The position numbers were made by a program, and so were the translations under genes. From Notospermus geniculatus (lineage: Eukaryota > Nemertea > Pilidiophora > Heteronemertea > Lineidae), in NCBI GenBank assembly GCA_002633025.1, contig NMRB01002040.1:9883-73882 (forward strand): 64,000 nucleotides of DNA, written 5' to 3'. The notes beneath the pieces are model-generated. The model did no database searches, was not told the DNA's origin, and saw nothing but the letters and a program-made list of their open reading frames with translations. Each line of letters starts with the position of its first letter. The stretch's first letter is position 1. This document shows positions 1-10,015 of the stretch, piece after piece.

Positions 1-40
1 TTAACCCTTTGACGTACAGGGCGGTCGCTAGCGACCGCCC
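1..40. repeat. TTAA/CCC-type transposon end with a 22-bp perfect palindrome
   Basis: The window opens with TTAA followed by CCCTTTGACGTACA, which resembles a piggyBac-like terminus after its TTAA target. Bases 19-40 form a perfect 22-bp palindrome with two 11-bp arms (GGGCGGTCGCT and its complement). No convincing right terminus (AGGG-TTAA) was found nearby, so this may be a broken end or part of an element extending left of the window. Confidence 0.35.
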
Positions 41-640
41 ATTTACACCCCCCAGGAAATTGCCGAATTTTGCTCATCAGGCACCCCCTTGAAATGTCCT
101 GCACCAGAATCTTGTAGTCGATGTAATTCTGTCCTGATGTAGCATATTTCCACTAGGTGTCACTCTTTACCATCATGGCCTGAAGCGCACTTGAAGTTGA
201 AGATTTCAAATTTTGCCAAAAAGCTTGATGACGTCATGCATTTGTCATGTACGTAGGCCTATTGTTTTAGCCTTTGGGATATGACGCAACGATCAAATAA
301 ATTGCTGTAAAAATCTTATTTTTGAAAATTTTCTCATCATATTTTCACTCCAAGTTCAAAATCACCTCCTAATTCCATTTCTGGTGTTATTTCTGATGTA
401 TCTGCTGAGTAATTTTGAAAAAATCTTACTTTTTTGAAAAAAATAAAGAAAATTTGGCAAAAATCTTGTTTTATGACATGAACATAGTGGTTACCATGGC
501 AACAGACGTTCATGTATCAAGATATTTTTATACGTATTCTGAAAGATCTCTTATACTGCTAAAAATAATTACATTACTGCCATATTCTATCTCCTTTCGT
601 TTGGTCAGGATAACCCTCTAAAGATAAATGGGGGGTGGGG
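41..640. other. AT-rich stretch, nothing recognised
   Basis: AT-rich non-coding DNA with short A and T runs. A 68-codon open frame (415-621) shows no family resemblance and is not called as a gene. The G-rich tract at 629-643 lies just beyond the stop of the minus-strand virus-like gene. Confidence 0.4.
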
Positions 641-647
641 GGTCAAA

Positions 648-1008
648 CTATGCCCCCGAAAAACATGTACGTCAACTCATACTGAATATTTGCGTCATTA
701 AACTTTATTTTCTTATTTTTTTCATCTGTAACCCAAAGTCTTAATTTGTTAAATATTTCTTTGCAAGGTTTTTCTTTCGTGCTTGATGAATTATATTGTA
801 ACATTTCCCCAAAATCGCATTCTTTAACTGGTAACCTTACAAATACATCACTTCTCTCGCCATTATAAAGGATATCTTCTGTGTTTACTATGTCACAGTG
901 TATAAGGAAATACTCAAAAGGTTTAAAGTTAACCGGGGCATCACCTTTTATTACTCCTTTTGTATTATCTATTGCAGTCGGCCCTACACATCTATTATAA
1001 AGCCCTAA
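648..1008 (-). pseudogene. C-terminal part of a DNA-virus/Polinton-like structural protein, separated by an insertion
   Basis: The minus strand is open from the target-site duplication at 1008 down to a TGA at about 648-650. It has the look of the C-terminal half of the small structural proteins of Polinton/Maverick- and adinto-like elements: a phrase FEYFLIHCDIV near the middle and a closing LRLWVTDEKN...FNDANI stretch that resembles their final beta strands. The start lies in the separate segment at 1405-1836. The frame is the same on both sides of the insertion at 1009-1431, so the two pieces were once one gene. The family call rests on sequence feel, not on a search; capsid or penton-associated protein is the most likely role. 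Confidence 0.55.
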
Positions 1009-1419
1009 ATTTCAATTCTTTCCATTCTTTAAAATGAAAAGTGAGTCAATAACTCGAAGAAGGACTCAAGAAAATTACTTCATCAGCAAGTTTAAAGCGG
1101 AACTAAACTGTTAATAATATAATTATTTTGCACAGGCTTGTCAAAGTGATTAAGGAATTTCTGCTTTGATCTTGCCTACCATTTAGAGCTTCGCTTCATT
1201 CGCTTCGATAATTAGCCCTTTCAAAATCAGGGCCTATTGTAATCCTGGTATTATTTCAACATTTTGCCTGAACCTGCTTTGCGACAGGTTATGTGTATAT
1301 ATATCTCATGTAAATAATATGTGTTCATTCCCACTGAAGATTTCCAAGAGGAATGAAAGCGCTATGGGACATTAAAATATATATAATGAGAATTCCAGCC
1401 TAAGTTACATTTTTTTCGA
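1009..1419. mobile_element. 411-bp insertion with 12-bp target-site duplication
   Basis: The 12-mer ATAAAGCCCTAA occurs at 997-1008 and again at 1420-1431, on either side of a 411-bp segment. The duplicated bases are codons of the interrupted virus-like gene, so this is a real insertion. A 12-bp duplication without terminal inverted repeats fits a SINE or another retroposed sequence. The inserted DNA contains the string GCGCTATGGGACATT, similar to tails of invertebrate SINEs, but no clear A/B box. Confidence 0.7.
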
Positions 1420-1836
1420 ATAAAGCCCTAATATTTTTTTAGAATGCACGTCTATAAGAATTTTATAATCATCAACAGTTTTCCCTCTAGCTATCCTAAA
1501 TAAAATTTGTATTTTAGCATTATATGGGCATAAATCAAACGAAATCTTATTTCTATCTATACCTTTTGCTTGTAATTGATTTTTAAATTCCTTGTTGAAA
1601 ATAGGCAATGTATAAAATCCATCTGGCATGATGATATTTTTACCGCCACGGTCTTCATAAATAACGAATGTATTATTATCTCTTGCCCCTGAAATATTGT
1701 AAAATGTGCAAGGTATTCCTGCATAGATAAGTCTGATACTTTCTACATTTTCTACTTCCTCATCTAATTGAATTGTTAAATCATTTGCATCTTGACCAGG
1801 ATAATCTTTTGAATCTATAATTAGTATTCTTTCCAT
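1405..1836 (-). pseudogene. N-terminal part of a DNA-virus/Polinton-like structural protein
   Basis: A 143-codon frame starts at Met 1836. It begins with a strand-turn-strand region of the kind seen in capsid or penton-associated proteins of Polinton/adinto-like elements and large DNA viruses: IDSKDYPGQDANDLTIQLDE, followed by IYAGIPCTFYNI and a MPDGFYTL segment. It runs into the insertion at residue ~136 and stops after a few insertion-derived codons. The rest of the protein is at 648-1008. It is therefore an endogenous relic, broken by one later insertion but otherwise with few lesions. A single cargo or capsid gene beside a Helitron does not show that a complete Polinton was here. Confidence 0.6.
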
Positions 1837-1949
1837 TTATATTACGTAAATCTATGAAACTAGTACCTGGGAAACATAGGCCTATATCTGCTGTGGTTTT
1901 AGTGTGAATTTTACCTTGCGAAACGGGTCAAGTCAGTTGTGTTAGCATT

Positions 1950-3758
1950 AAGCTCGGGCACGCGCGTGATGGAAATCTTCCTCTTCCATCCAGATCCTTT
2001 CAATTCCCTAATACTTCCGTGATCAGGCGACAACTCTATTGGGAAAGAACACTGAAGGACTTGTTTGCCATGATTAAACAAATAGGTATCCCCACATGGT
2101 TTGTGACATTCTCTGCTGCTGATCTCCGATGGCCAGAGGTGCTGCGTGCTCTCTTGTTTAATTCCTCCAATCCCTCGAGAAACATTGAAGATCTCTCCTT
2201 CCAAGACAAGAGCAAACTCCTTCAAGAAAATCCAGTCATGGCTGCAAGGATGTTTGATCATCGTGTTCATGTTCTCTTCCATCAGTTGCTCTTCAGTGAT
2301 GCTTGCCCACTTGGTAAAGTAGTAGACTTTTTCTGGAGAACAGAATTTCAGTGCCGAGGATCTCCACACATTCACTGCCTTCTGTGGATTGAAAATGCAC
2401 CCAAGTTAGATGAAGACAGTGATGAAGCAGTGTGTGACTTCATTGATAGGTTCATTTCAACTGAGTTGCCTGATGAAGACATTGATCCAGTCCTGTATCA
2501 GATCATCAAACAAGTGCAAACACACAGCAAGAATCACTCCCAATCATGCTTCAAAGGTAGTGGATCAAAGCAATGTCGTCTCTGTAGGTTTCTCTTCCCA
2601 AGGCCTCCCATGCTACGAACTACAATCTTCAGACCTAAGAAAAAAGAACAGAAAGGTGATGATGCAGATGTGCCCTTACCAGACAACACAGATAATGCAG
2701 ATTGTCATGATTCACAAACACCATCTAGCCCTCTGCTCCATGATGAACCATCAAGTGCCGAGTCAAATTCTACTGATAATACCCCAGCTGTATCTGAAAA
2801 AAAGGCCAAGGCTAATTTGCAAAAGATCCGTGATCTTCTTGAAGCAATTGTCACAGATTTATCTGACATTCCCTCCACAGAAGAACTTATTGCAAAAGCT
2901 GATTTGACCCTTGAGGAATATGAAGAAAGCATAGCTGTCTTGTCCAAGAAAATATCAATACAGCTAAAAAGACAACCAAAGGATACTTGGGTCAACAATT
3001 ACAACGCAAAGTTGTTAAAAGCATGGAATGCTAACATGGACATCCAGTATGTGACTGATGCATGGGCTTGTATCATGTACATTCTGAGTTACATCAGCAA
3101 AGCTGAACATGAGATGAGTGCTCTTCTCAAGCAGGCTCAGGATGATGCCAGATCTGGAGATTGTAATATTGTCCAGGAAATGAGACATGTAGGCAATGTG
3201 TACCTTCAGAATCGAGAGGTCAGTGCTCAAGAGGCAGTCTACCGAGTAACTGGCATGAAACTCAAAGACAGCTCTCGACAAGTTATCTATGTACCAACTG
3301 ACCCGAACCCAACAGAAATGAGTCTCCCTTTGAAAACAATTCAGTCACGAAGTACCGGTAACAGTGATTCTGATGACATTTGGATGACTTCAATTGTTGA
3401 CAGGTACATGGCGAGACCAGATGAGCCTCCTTTTTCTGCTATGTGTCTTGCAGACTTTGTCTCTCACAAAAGAATTCTGACATCTCTCAATGCCAAGCAG
3501 TCAGAACAAGCTCAACAAAGGGCAGATCATCAGGTTGCACAAAATGATGATGATGATCATGAATTACCTGATTCCTCACCTATCATCCAGCTTCAAGATG
3601 GAAAAGGATACACCCAGAGAAGATCTCGTGGCAATCCTGCTATTGTGAAGTCTGCACGTTATTTACGCCTCAAATTTCAGAACTATTTACGGATAGTCAG
3701 AAGTGGCATTTATTTAAAAAATTCCTCTCAAAACTTCGCCTTTCAGATACTAATCTAA
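1950..3758 (+). pseudogene. Helitron HUH Rep nuclease (N-terminal half of RepHel), truncated
   Basis: Open from about 1950 (no in-frame Met; a GTG at 2019 is only formal) to a TAA at 3756-3758. Counting from 2019, the HUH motif is H117-I-H119 in the phrase RGSPHIHCLLW, and the two candidate catalytic tyrosines are Y354 and Y358 in MYILSYISK, the paired-Tyr arrangement of Helitron Rep proteins. A Cys cluster near residues 178-189 may bind zinc. The enzyme would nick and rejoin single-stranded DNA ends during rolling-circle transposition. The last ~28 codons (from 3679) are foreign: the frame leaves Helitron homology after the phrase RLKFQ and stops. Confidence 0.85.
3310..3678 (+). repeat. First copy of an internal Helitron duplication
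   Basis: Encodes the segment beginning EMSLPLKTIQSRS and ending near YLRLKF. It is repeated at 3948-4325 with roughly 90% identity and small length changes in the Asp-rich tract. The two copies are in the same orientation, 647 bp apart at their right ends. Confidence 0.85.
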
Positions 3759-3947
3759 AAAATTACCCATTTTTTGAAACATTTTCTGACAGTAACATTT
3801 TTCAATGCTGATTTTTTATTTCTTAATGTGCAGCTGCAAGGAATTAAAAAAACGATTATCAAAATTCCTTCCGTTTCCACTCAAGAGAAGACAACTGCTT
3901 TTTGTACGCAACAAAATCTTTATATTTTGGCATGGTTAAACCCGACA
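3679..3947 (+). other. Non-Helitron DNA between the two duplicated Helitron segments
   Basis: About 270 bp of AT-rich sequence with no resemblance to RepHel. It begins exactly where the first copy ends. It contains a pyrimidine-rich stretch ending in TTAATGTGCAG near 3829, which could be an accidental or captured splice acceptor. It may be the relic of a junction between two Helitron fragments. Confidence 0.5.
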
Positions 3948-5024
3948 AAAATGAGTCTCCCTTTGAAAACAATTCAGTCACGAAGTAACACTAACAGTGA
4001 TTCTGATGACATTTGGATGACTTCAATTGTTGACAGGTACATGGCGAGACCAGATGAGCCTCCTTTTTCTGCTATGTGTCTTGCATACTTTGTCTCTCAC
4101 TACAAAATTCTGACATCTCTCAATGCCAAGCAGTCAGAACAAGCTCAACGAAGAGCAGATCATCAACTTGCACAAAATGATGATGGTGATGACAATGATG
4201 ATGATGATGAATTACCTAATTCCTCACTTATCATCCAGCTTCAAGATGGAAAAGGATACATCCAGAGGAGATCTCGTGGCAATCCTGCTATTGTGAAGTC
4301 TGCACGTTATCCACGCCTCAAATTTCCTGAGAAATACATTCATAACCTCCTCACTTTGTACTTGCCATTCCGCAGGTATGCACAGCTGGGTCCACAACCA
4401 TATGAATTGTATGAAGATTTCTATGACAAAGCTGCAGTCAAACTACCTGGGTCTTCAGTGCCAGAACGAGTGCTCACCATTGTGGAAAGAAACAGGCAGG
4501 AGTTCGAAGTAGCAGCAGCATCAATAGATTTAGCTATGGATCAGCTCGCAGAAAATCCTGTCTTGGAAGATGCTTGGGCACAGATTGCTCCATCAACTGA
4601 GACTGAACGTCTTGACACTACTGTTGAAAAAGAAGACATGATTTCAGAGCATGAAATTCCTGAAACTGAAAGTGAGAATATACCCGAACTCAACAATCCT
4701 TCATCTGATGCAGTAGCCCTTGGTGCCATTGGAATAGAGACTGTTACACAACATGTTACAGCTCAGCAGATAAGAGCAATACTTCAATCACTAAATGAAA
4801 AGCAAACAGTAGTCTTCAACTCTGTGAGAAAGTGGTGTCTGCTAAAGAAACAAAGTGCAAATCCAGAACCCCAGAGAATATTTGTATCTGGTTCAGCAGG
4901 TGTTGGAAAAAGTCATCTGATCAAGGCAATCACCTATGAAGCGAGGAAACTGCTCCAGTCAGTTGCTGACAACCCAGGAAACTGTACTGTGCTTCTAACA
5001 GCATCAACTGGTCCAGCTGCCTAA
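3948..5024 (+). pseudogene. Helitron RepHel middle: second duplicate copy plus Walker A of the helicase
   Basis: This frame repeats the Rep C-terminal segment and then continues through the Rep-helicase linker into the helicase start. The Walker A motif is clear in VSGSAGVGKSHLIKAITYE (about 4885-4945), followed by LLTASTGPAA, helicase motif Ia. It then stops at a TAA (5022-5024) because the following helicase motifs, including the DEAD-type Walker B, are deleted. The open frame formally starts at 3774, but 3774-3947 is foreign DNA. Confidence 0.85.
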
Positions 5025-6526
5025 ATCGCATTAGAACCAGGGAAAAGTCAACACCACTTGAGGAAGCAGATGAAACCCTTCTTCAGTCACGGATCATTGA
5101 ATGTACTCCTTCAGATGCTGATTACCCCTCAGAAGCTCTGCATGTGTATTCTACCAAGAAGGAAGTAAATTCTTACAATCTTGCCAAATTATATCAACTT
5201 CCTGATGTCACTGTTGTAACACTGCATGCAGAGGACTCCAAACACAACAAGTTGAATGGAAATGAAACTGGCACTACTTCAGGTCAATCATCAAGGGCTG
5301 ATGACTTTCCAAAATCAATAGAGATTGCTGTCAATGCAAGGGTCATGTTGCTTAGAAACATTGATGTCTCTGATGGCCTTGTCAATGGTGCAATAGGACG
5401 TGTTGCTGCTATTTTACCTTCCCCAAACCCCAGAAAACTTCCACTCGCAATAGCAGTTCAATTTGATGATGAGCAAGTCGGAAAGAAGACCAGGAGTACT
5501 TCCAAGTATAGAAACTCCATTCCATCTGGATCTGTTGCAATTGAACCAATTCAAGGCAAACTTGAACACACAAATGTCACCAGAACTCAATATCCCTTGT
5601 CATTAGCGTGGGCGTGCACCATTCACAAGACACAAGGCAAAACTATGAAGCAAATAGTAGTGTCTCTCAAAACAGTCTTCACCGCTGGCCAAGCATATGT
5701 TGCACTAAGCAGAGTTTCATCAATTGATGGCCTCCATCTTCTTGATTACAACCCTTCTGTGTTGTACTGCTTTGCTGCTGTAAAAGATGGCCTTGCTGAA
5801 ATGGACAAATTACCTGATGTCAACAATCCAATTGAACTCGACACTTCTGACTGTCTGAAAATAATCCACCACAATATAGAAGGACTTGTTGCTCACTTTG
5901 ATGACCTCCACAACAATCGGGATTTCCCACATGCTGATGTGATCTGTCTGTCTGAAACATGGCTCCAAACTTCCTCCACAGAAACCATACAAATCCCAAA
6001 CTATACACTCTACAAAAGCAACAGAGTGGCATGCTACAACAGTGATAGTACATTCTACCAGAAACAACGAAGTGGAGTTGCTGTATACCTCAAAAACTCC
6101 CTCTGTTCTCATCAATTTGATCTTGATGTCCAAAATCTTGAATACCTAGCTGTTTACATCCAAAAAGATGACATTGCCTCTCTTGTTATTGTCATTTATA
6201 GACCACCAGGGTACAATTCCACAGCATTCTGCCAGACTTTGCAAAGCGCTCTAGAAAATGCAGACTCCCCCTTTCCTGACCACATTATAGTAACTGGAGA
6301 CTTCAATGAAGATCTCAACCAGCAAAGCACACCGATCAAGGACACTTTCACAACCCATGGCTACAAGCAGCTGATTAATGCCCCAACAACAACTGAGGGC
6401 ACACATATTGACCATATATATGTGAAATCATCTACACTTGCTGACAGTATCCAATCAGGCGTCCTTTGCACTTACTACAGTTACCATGAGCCAGTGTACT
6501 GTATTCTGCCTATGTCATGTCTGTAA
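5021..6526 (+). pseudogene. Helitron helicase C-terminus fused to an AP-type endonuclease domain
   Basis: The frame resumes directly at 5021 with LNRIRTREKS, which in intact Pif1-like Helitron helicases lies well after motif III, so a block of several hundred bases is missing. Later motifs are preserved: NARVMLLRNIDVSDGLVNGA and the motif V/VI region ACTIHKTQGKT...AYVALSRV. From about 5850 an endonuclease/exonuclease/phosphatase domain follows, with HHNIEGL, the catalytic LSETWL, the GDFNEDL motif and a THIDHIYV segment. The SDH motif near the end reads SYH, so the nuclease may be impaired. TAA at 6524-6526. Confidence 0.85.
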
Positions 6527-6535
6527 TGCTTCAAT

Positions 6536-6811
6536 CTTATTTCCAGAAATAAAAGGACACATCAAGACTGACCTCGGTACATTTTACCCATTTTACTAAT
6601 CCCTTCCATCAATGTTACAGGTAGACTACCCTCCAAAAATTGGGGAACACGCAGACACATGCCAAACAGTCAGTTTCATATAAAGTGTCATTCATTTCAT
6701 TTACTGGTGTTTGCTCGCAATTTATGGTACAATTTAGTCATAGTATGCGCTTCTGATTAAAACTATTTTGTGTGATTGACATATTGAACTCATCAAAATG
6801 ATGAAAATGAA
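6536..6811 (+). other. Helitron 3' flank, no gene
   Basis: AT-rich sequence between the endonuclease stop and the next repeat. I see no CTAG-type Helitron terminus with a preceding hairpin and no coding frame. Confidence 0.4.
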
Positions 6812-7874
6812 ATGGTCCATGGACCATGTGCTCACCGGGTTGGACATAACAGTCTAATGACAGAGTGATGAGCAATCTGGGTAAAGTCATTCCCGAGTAG
6901 GTGCACTTTGGGTCACGTCGTTCCTGAGTTACAGCACTTTGATGATTTTTGGGTTACGCCACCTGGTGGCCATCTTGGAAGTCAAATCAGTCCGAAATTC
7001 GACATGCACGTAAAGGTCATCTAGAGGGACGTAAATATCAAATTTGAGCACTCCACGTCAAGCCGTTCCTGAGTAATAGCATTTACTTGATTTTCAGGTT
7101 ACGCCACCTGGCGGCCATATTGGATGTCCAATCGGGCCGAAACTTGGTATTTTTAAAGGTACCCCTCCAATGCATGTTTATGTAAGATATGAAGTTGCTT
7201 GGTGAAATAATAACAAACTGTGGCAGGTTCGTCACTTTTGTCGAACTTTGACCTCTGTTACCTTGAAAAGTAGGTCAAATCAAAAACCCGTTATATATGT
7301 TATGTATCCTTATTAGATACACCTATGAAAAAAATTTGGAGAAGATCTAGTCATTGGTTCAGGAGTTATTGCACTTTTTGTGTTTTCGGTTTCCGCCACC
7401 TGGTGGCCAAGCTAAGAGTCGAATCGGACCGAAACTTGGTGTCATGGATGGTGTCATGGGTCATCTGACCTAGGGGTATATATGTACCAAGTTTCAGATC
7501 AATAGCTCTGGCGGTTACGAAACGTGCCCTGCTAACGGACGGAGCCACTAACATATGCTAAAGTGGTTAACCACTTAAGAAAATGTCGTTAGGTGGTCAA
7601 AATATGTCTCCTAACTACTCCAATGTGGTTTGTTAGGGAATAAGGACAATAACCACTTAAGAAATACAACCTCCTTAAAGCTCTCTGCAGTGTTGTCGTT
7701 CGATTGCAGAAGTTTTCTTAGGTGGTTAACCACCTAAGAGAAAATGACCACCTAGGAGCCCATTCAAGATGAAAATAACCTCCTAAGCCCCCATCTGCAA
7801 ACACGGAACACGACGACGACGGACGACGGACGACGACGGACGCACAACCATTGTATAAGCTCACCACGGTGAGC
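6812..7874. mobile_element. Pearl-like element A (tandem-repeat core, terminal hairpin)
   Basis: Left end: a perfect 16-bp palindrome (ATGGTCCATGGACCAT, 6812-6827) and then GCTCACCG at 6830-6837. Right end: CGGTGAGC at 7867-7874, part of a hairpin at 7859-7874, so the ends are inverted. The core holds about three diverged monomers, each with the phrase CGCCACCTGG(T/C)GGCCA (near 6957, 7103 and 7395). It is followed by an ACG-rich microsatellite (7808-7846). The same modular plan is found in elements B, C and D here. Parts of the core (AAAACCCGTTATATATGTTATGTA at 7283 onwards) are alignable to element B. Confidence 0.75.
7557..7745. repeat. Twin palindromes inside element A
   Basis: A nearly perfect palindrome around AAGTGGTTAACCACTT (about 7561-7576) and a perfect 22-bp palindrome CTTAGGTGGTT/AACCACCTAAG near 7718-7739 bracket about 150 bp. 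The related sequence of the two suggests a small inserted element with subterminal palindromes, or a special terminal module of element A. Confidence 0.45.
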
Positions 7875-7879
7875 TAAAA

Positions 7880-8556
7880 ATAAAATCAAACAAACATGAT
7901 GAAATATTCAAAGATAAATGCTGTATTTGAACTTGGAACATTAAGTTTGTCTGATATTAATTTATTTTTTTCTGGTCTCCACTCTGCCTCTGGCATTTCG
8001 GAAGGGAATTTGAAAATAAAAAATATGAAAAATCCATTTTTATGTTTATTCCAAAAATGGTGAATATAATGTCGGCTCGCCCACTAAACAGATCAAAAAT
8101 TTGCAGTGGCCTAAAGGGTAAAGCCATAAGGAATTGAACCAACACCACCAAGGGGAATGTGGTAGGCCCTATGCCCCCTCCATCCATCACCATGGAGATG
8201 GGCAATGCCCCGCACTTTAGATATACGGTGGGTACCCAGTTATAATGCCCCGCCCCAAGTTTCTCTGGGTATGGTATGGTGATATTACTAGGGGTGGGGC
8301 ATAGAGCCTTAACGTGTCAAGTCCCTGGGCTTTCAGCCATGAATCGTCATTCAACAACAAACTCGGGCATAGATTCCAGGGGACTTTAATTCCTGTTACA
8401 GTGGTGTAACGTTCAACGCCGTAACCACTGCCAAATTAAGTCGTCAGTGCAAAAGGATGAATTAACCTAAGGCCTAAGTATAGTAGGCCTATAGTATTGT
8501 CTAAAATTTAAGTGTGGTTTAAAACGTGAGGACCACTGAAAGTGATTTGATAGACA
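7880..8556. other. No gene seen
   Basis: Non-coding sequence with degenerate repeat fragments. The motif ATGCCCCGC recurs at about 8205 and 8247 and may be debris of pearl-like element ends. Short open frames here have no recognisable product. Confidence 0.35.
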
Positions 8557-8564
8557 GGTTGTAG

Positions 8565-8788
8565 CACAGGGACTTGAGGCATGCATTGCAGGGGTGGTGG
8601 GTGTGTTACAGAGGTCCAATAACACCCCCGAGTAATGGCTGTGCGGTATACTGACGTACCTTGGAGAAAAATAATTGTTATTTTTCTCCTAGGTATACGT
8701 CAGTATACCGTGCCATTACTTGGGGGTGTGTTATTGGACCTCTGTAACACACCCACCACCCCTGCAATGCATGCCTCAAGTCCCTGTG
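8565..8788. mobile_element. hAT-like MITE, almost entirely a 110-bp inverted repeat, 8-bp TSD
   Basis: The 224-bp element folds into one hairpin with ~110-bp arms meeting at about 8676. It starts CACAGGGACTTG and ends CAAGTCCCTGTG. The 8-mer GGTTGTAG flanks it on both sides (8557-8564 and 8789-8796). An 8-bp target-site duplication with CAGGG-type ends points to the hAT superfamily. Confidence 0.8.
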
Positions 8789-8796
8789 GGTTGTAG

Positions 8797-9384
8797 TGGA
8801 ACGGACGGTAGCGCCGCGGGAGTGGAGCGGCAAAGATAGGAACCAGTCTAGAGATTTGGCGCCACATGCACCGAGGGCGGTGATCACATATGCAACAGCT
8901 ATCCGTTACCAAAGCTTTCAGTTTCGCACGTTTCTAGCAGTGAACTTCGGTGCTATAGGATCTAATGAATCGTCAGATATTGAGAAATTCTGAGAAAATA
9001 AAAGCAGCAAATGTACTTACCGTGAAGAAAGACGTGCAATCGTGGACTAACAACGGTTGTAGCCCTCAGTCAGCTGGTGTGCCAACTAGGCCAGCAAGAA
9101 ACGTATGGCTGGATTATTGCGCGCCGGATGATGTCAATTGCGGTATCAGCTGATCAGCGCGGGAAATTCAAAAGGCACGGGGCGGAGATCGTCTTGCGAT
9201 GGTAGATCTGTGGTTTGGATTAAATAGCGGACTGTCGACGAGGCCTATACTCTCGAACCACCAAGGGTTGAAATCGCAATTTGCCAATTATTGAATTGGC
9301 AAATAATTTGCTTCTATTAGCTAGGTCTTGGAATCCTAAGCAAAATATCCCATCCGACTCAACGACTGGCGAAACTCTACTATG
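8797..9384. other. No gene seen
   Basis: Moderately GC-rich unique sequence without recognisable coding potential or repeats. The short open frames at 8796-9153 show no family resemblance. Confidence 0.35.
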
Positions 9385-9561
9385 CAGCGCGGATCCAAGG
9401 GGGGGGGCGCACCCGGCGCACGCCCCCCCTTTCGGCCGACAAATCTTTAAAATTGACCGTGAAATTCTGAAATTTGGAGCAAATCATTGAAATTGACCGC
9501 GGATTTCAATGTATCTAGCACGGTGCGCCCCCTCTTTCCCGAAATCCTGGATCCGTCCCTG
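9385..9561. mobile_element. MITE with GGATCC-containing inverted ends, copy 1
   Basis: Left end CAGCGCGGATCCAAGG and right end CTGGATCCGTCCCTG are imperfect inverted repeats. Just inside lie G-rich and C-rich blocks (GGGGGGGGCGCAC; GTGCGCCCCCTC). A related copy is at 9599-9738. The CAG...CTG ends are hAT-like, but no clear target duplication can be assigned. Confidence 0.6.
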
Positions 9562-9598
9562 CTATGCCCCGCGCCATGTCCCCCGGTGGGAATTCAAG

Positions 9599-9738
9599 CT
9601 AGGCGCGGATACAGAGGGGGGCACACCCGGCGCACGCCCCCTCTTGGGAAAATTCTTTGAGTGAGTCTGACCGCGAAAGGCTGATGTGAATGACCTGGAC
9701 GCGGCCCCTCTTAATAACAGATCGTGGATCCGCCCCTG
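9599..9738. mobile_element. MITE with GGATCC-containing inverted ends, copy 2
   Basis: Same family as 9385-9561: left GGCGCGGATACAGAGGGGGG, right GTGGATCCGCCCCTG, with the phrase CACCCGGCGCACGCCCCCTC shared by both copies. It is shorter and more diverged. Confidence 0.55.
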
Positions 9739-9807
9739 CAAGCGGACGGTAGGCATTCAACAGTATCGAAGTTCAATCGCATCTAGCGCGATTTCATTGC
9801 GATTGTA

Positions 9808-9935
9808 GGGAGTTTTCGCAAAGCCCCCGAAACGCCAACGCGAACGTCTATCCTTTTGTTCGGTGCTCTCTTCGTGGCATCGAACAATGTGTTTGGCGTT
9901 CGCGTTGGCGTTTCGGGGGCTTTGCGAAAACTCCC
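9808..9935. mobile_element. MITE with 40-bp perfect inverted repeats and TA flanks
   Basis: Arms of about 40 bp begin GGGAGTTTTCGCAAAGCCCC and end with its complement, enclosing ~45 bp. TA dinucleotides lie directly outside (9806-9807 and 9936-9937), consistent with a mariner/Tc1-type target duplication. Confidence 0.7.
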
Positions 9936-9949
9936 TAATAACTTCGAAT

Positions 9950-10015
9950 AGCCCCGAACTAAAAAGAAAGGCGCTCGCGTTGCCGCCGTGAGCGCCTTTC
10001 TTTTAGTTCGGGGCT
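9950..10015. repeat. 66-bp hairpin, AGCCCCGAACT inverted repeat
   Basis: Arms of about 27 bp (AGCCCCGAACTAAAA...GGCGCTC and complement) around an 11-13 bp loop, only 14 bp from the previous MITE. It could be a very short MITE or a stable structured RNA or DNA element. Confidence 0.6.

Larger units (their letters stand above)
1920..6535 (+). mobile_element. Decayed Helitron of the Helentron type (Rep, helicase, endonuclease)
   Basis: Three consecutive plus-strand frames carry, in order, a HUH Rep nuclease, the start and the end of a Pif1-like helicase, and a C-terminal endonuclease/exonuclease/phosphatase domain. That order, with the endonuclease fused after the helicase, defines the Helentron branch (Helitron2) of rolling-circle transposons. 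The copy is defective: it carries an internal duplication with foreign DNA between (3310-4325), has lost the middle of the helicase at 5021, and has a frame change there. Exact 5' and 3' termini are not evident. Confidence 0.85.

Noticed and set aside
415-621. 68-codon frame near the left end
   Set aside because: AT-rich, low-complexity start, no resemblance to a known protein.
9-674. 10-bp inverted repeat TTGACGTACA (9-18) and TGTACGTCAA (665-674) as transposon ends
   Set aside because: The right copy lies within the coding part of the virus-like gene and lacks the expected AGGGTTAA; most likely chance.
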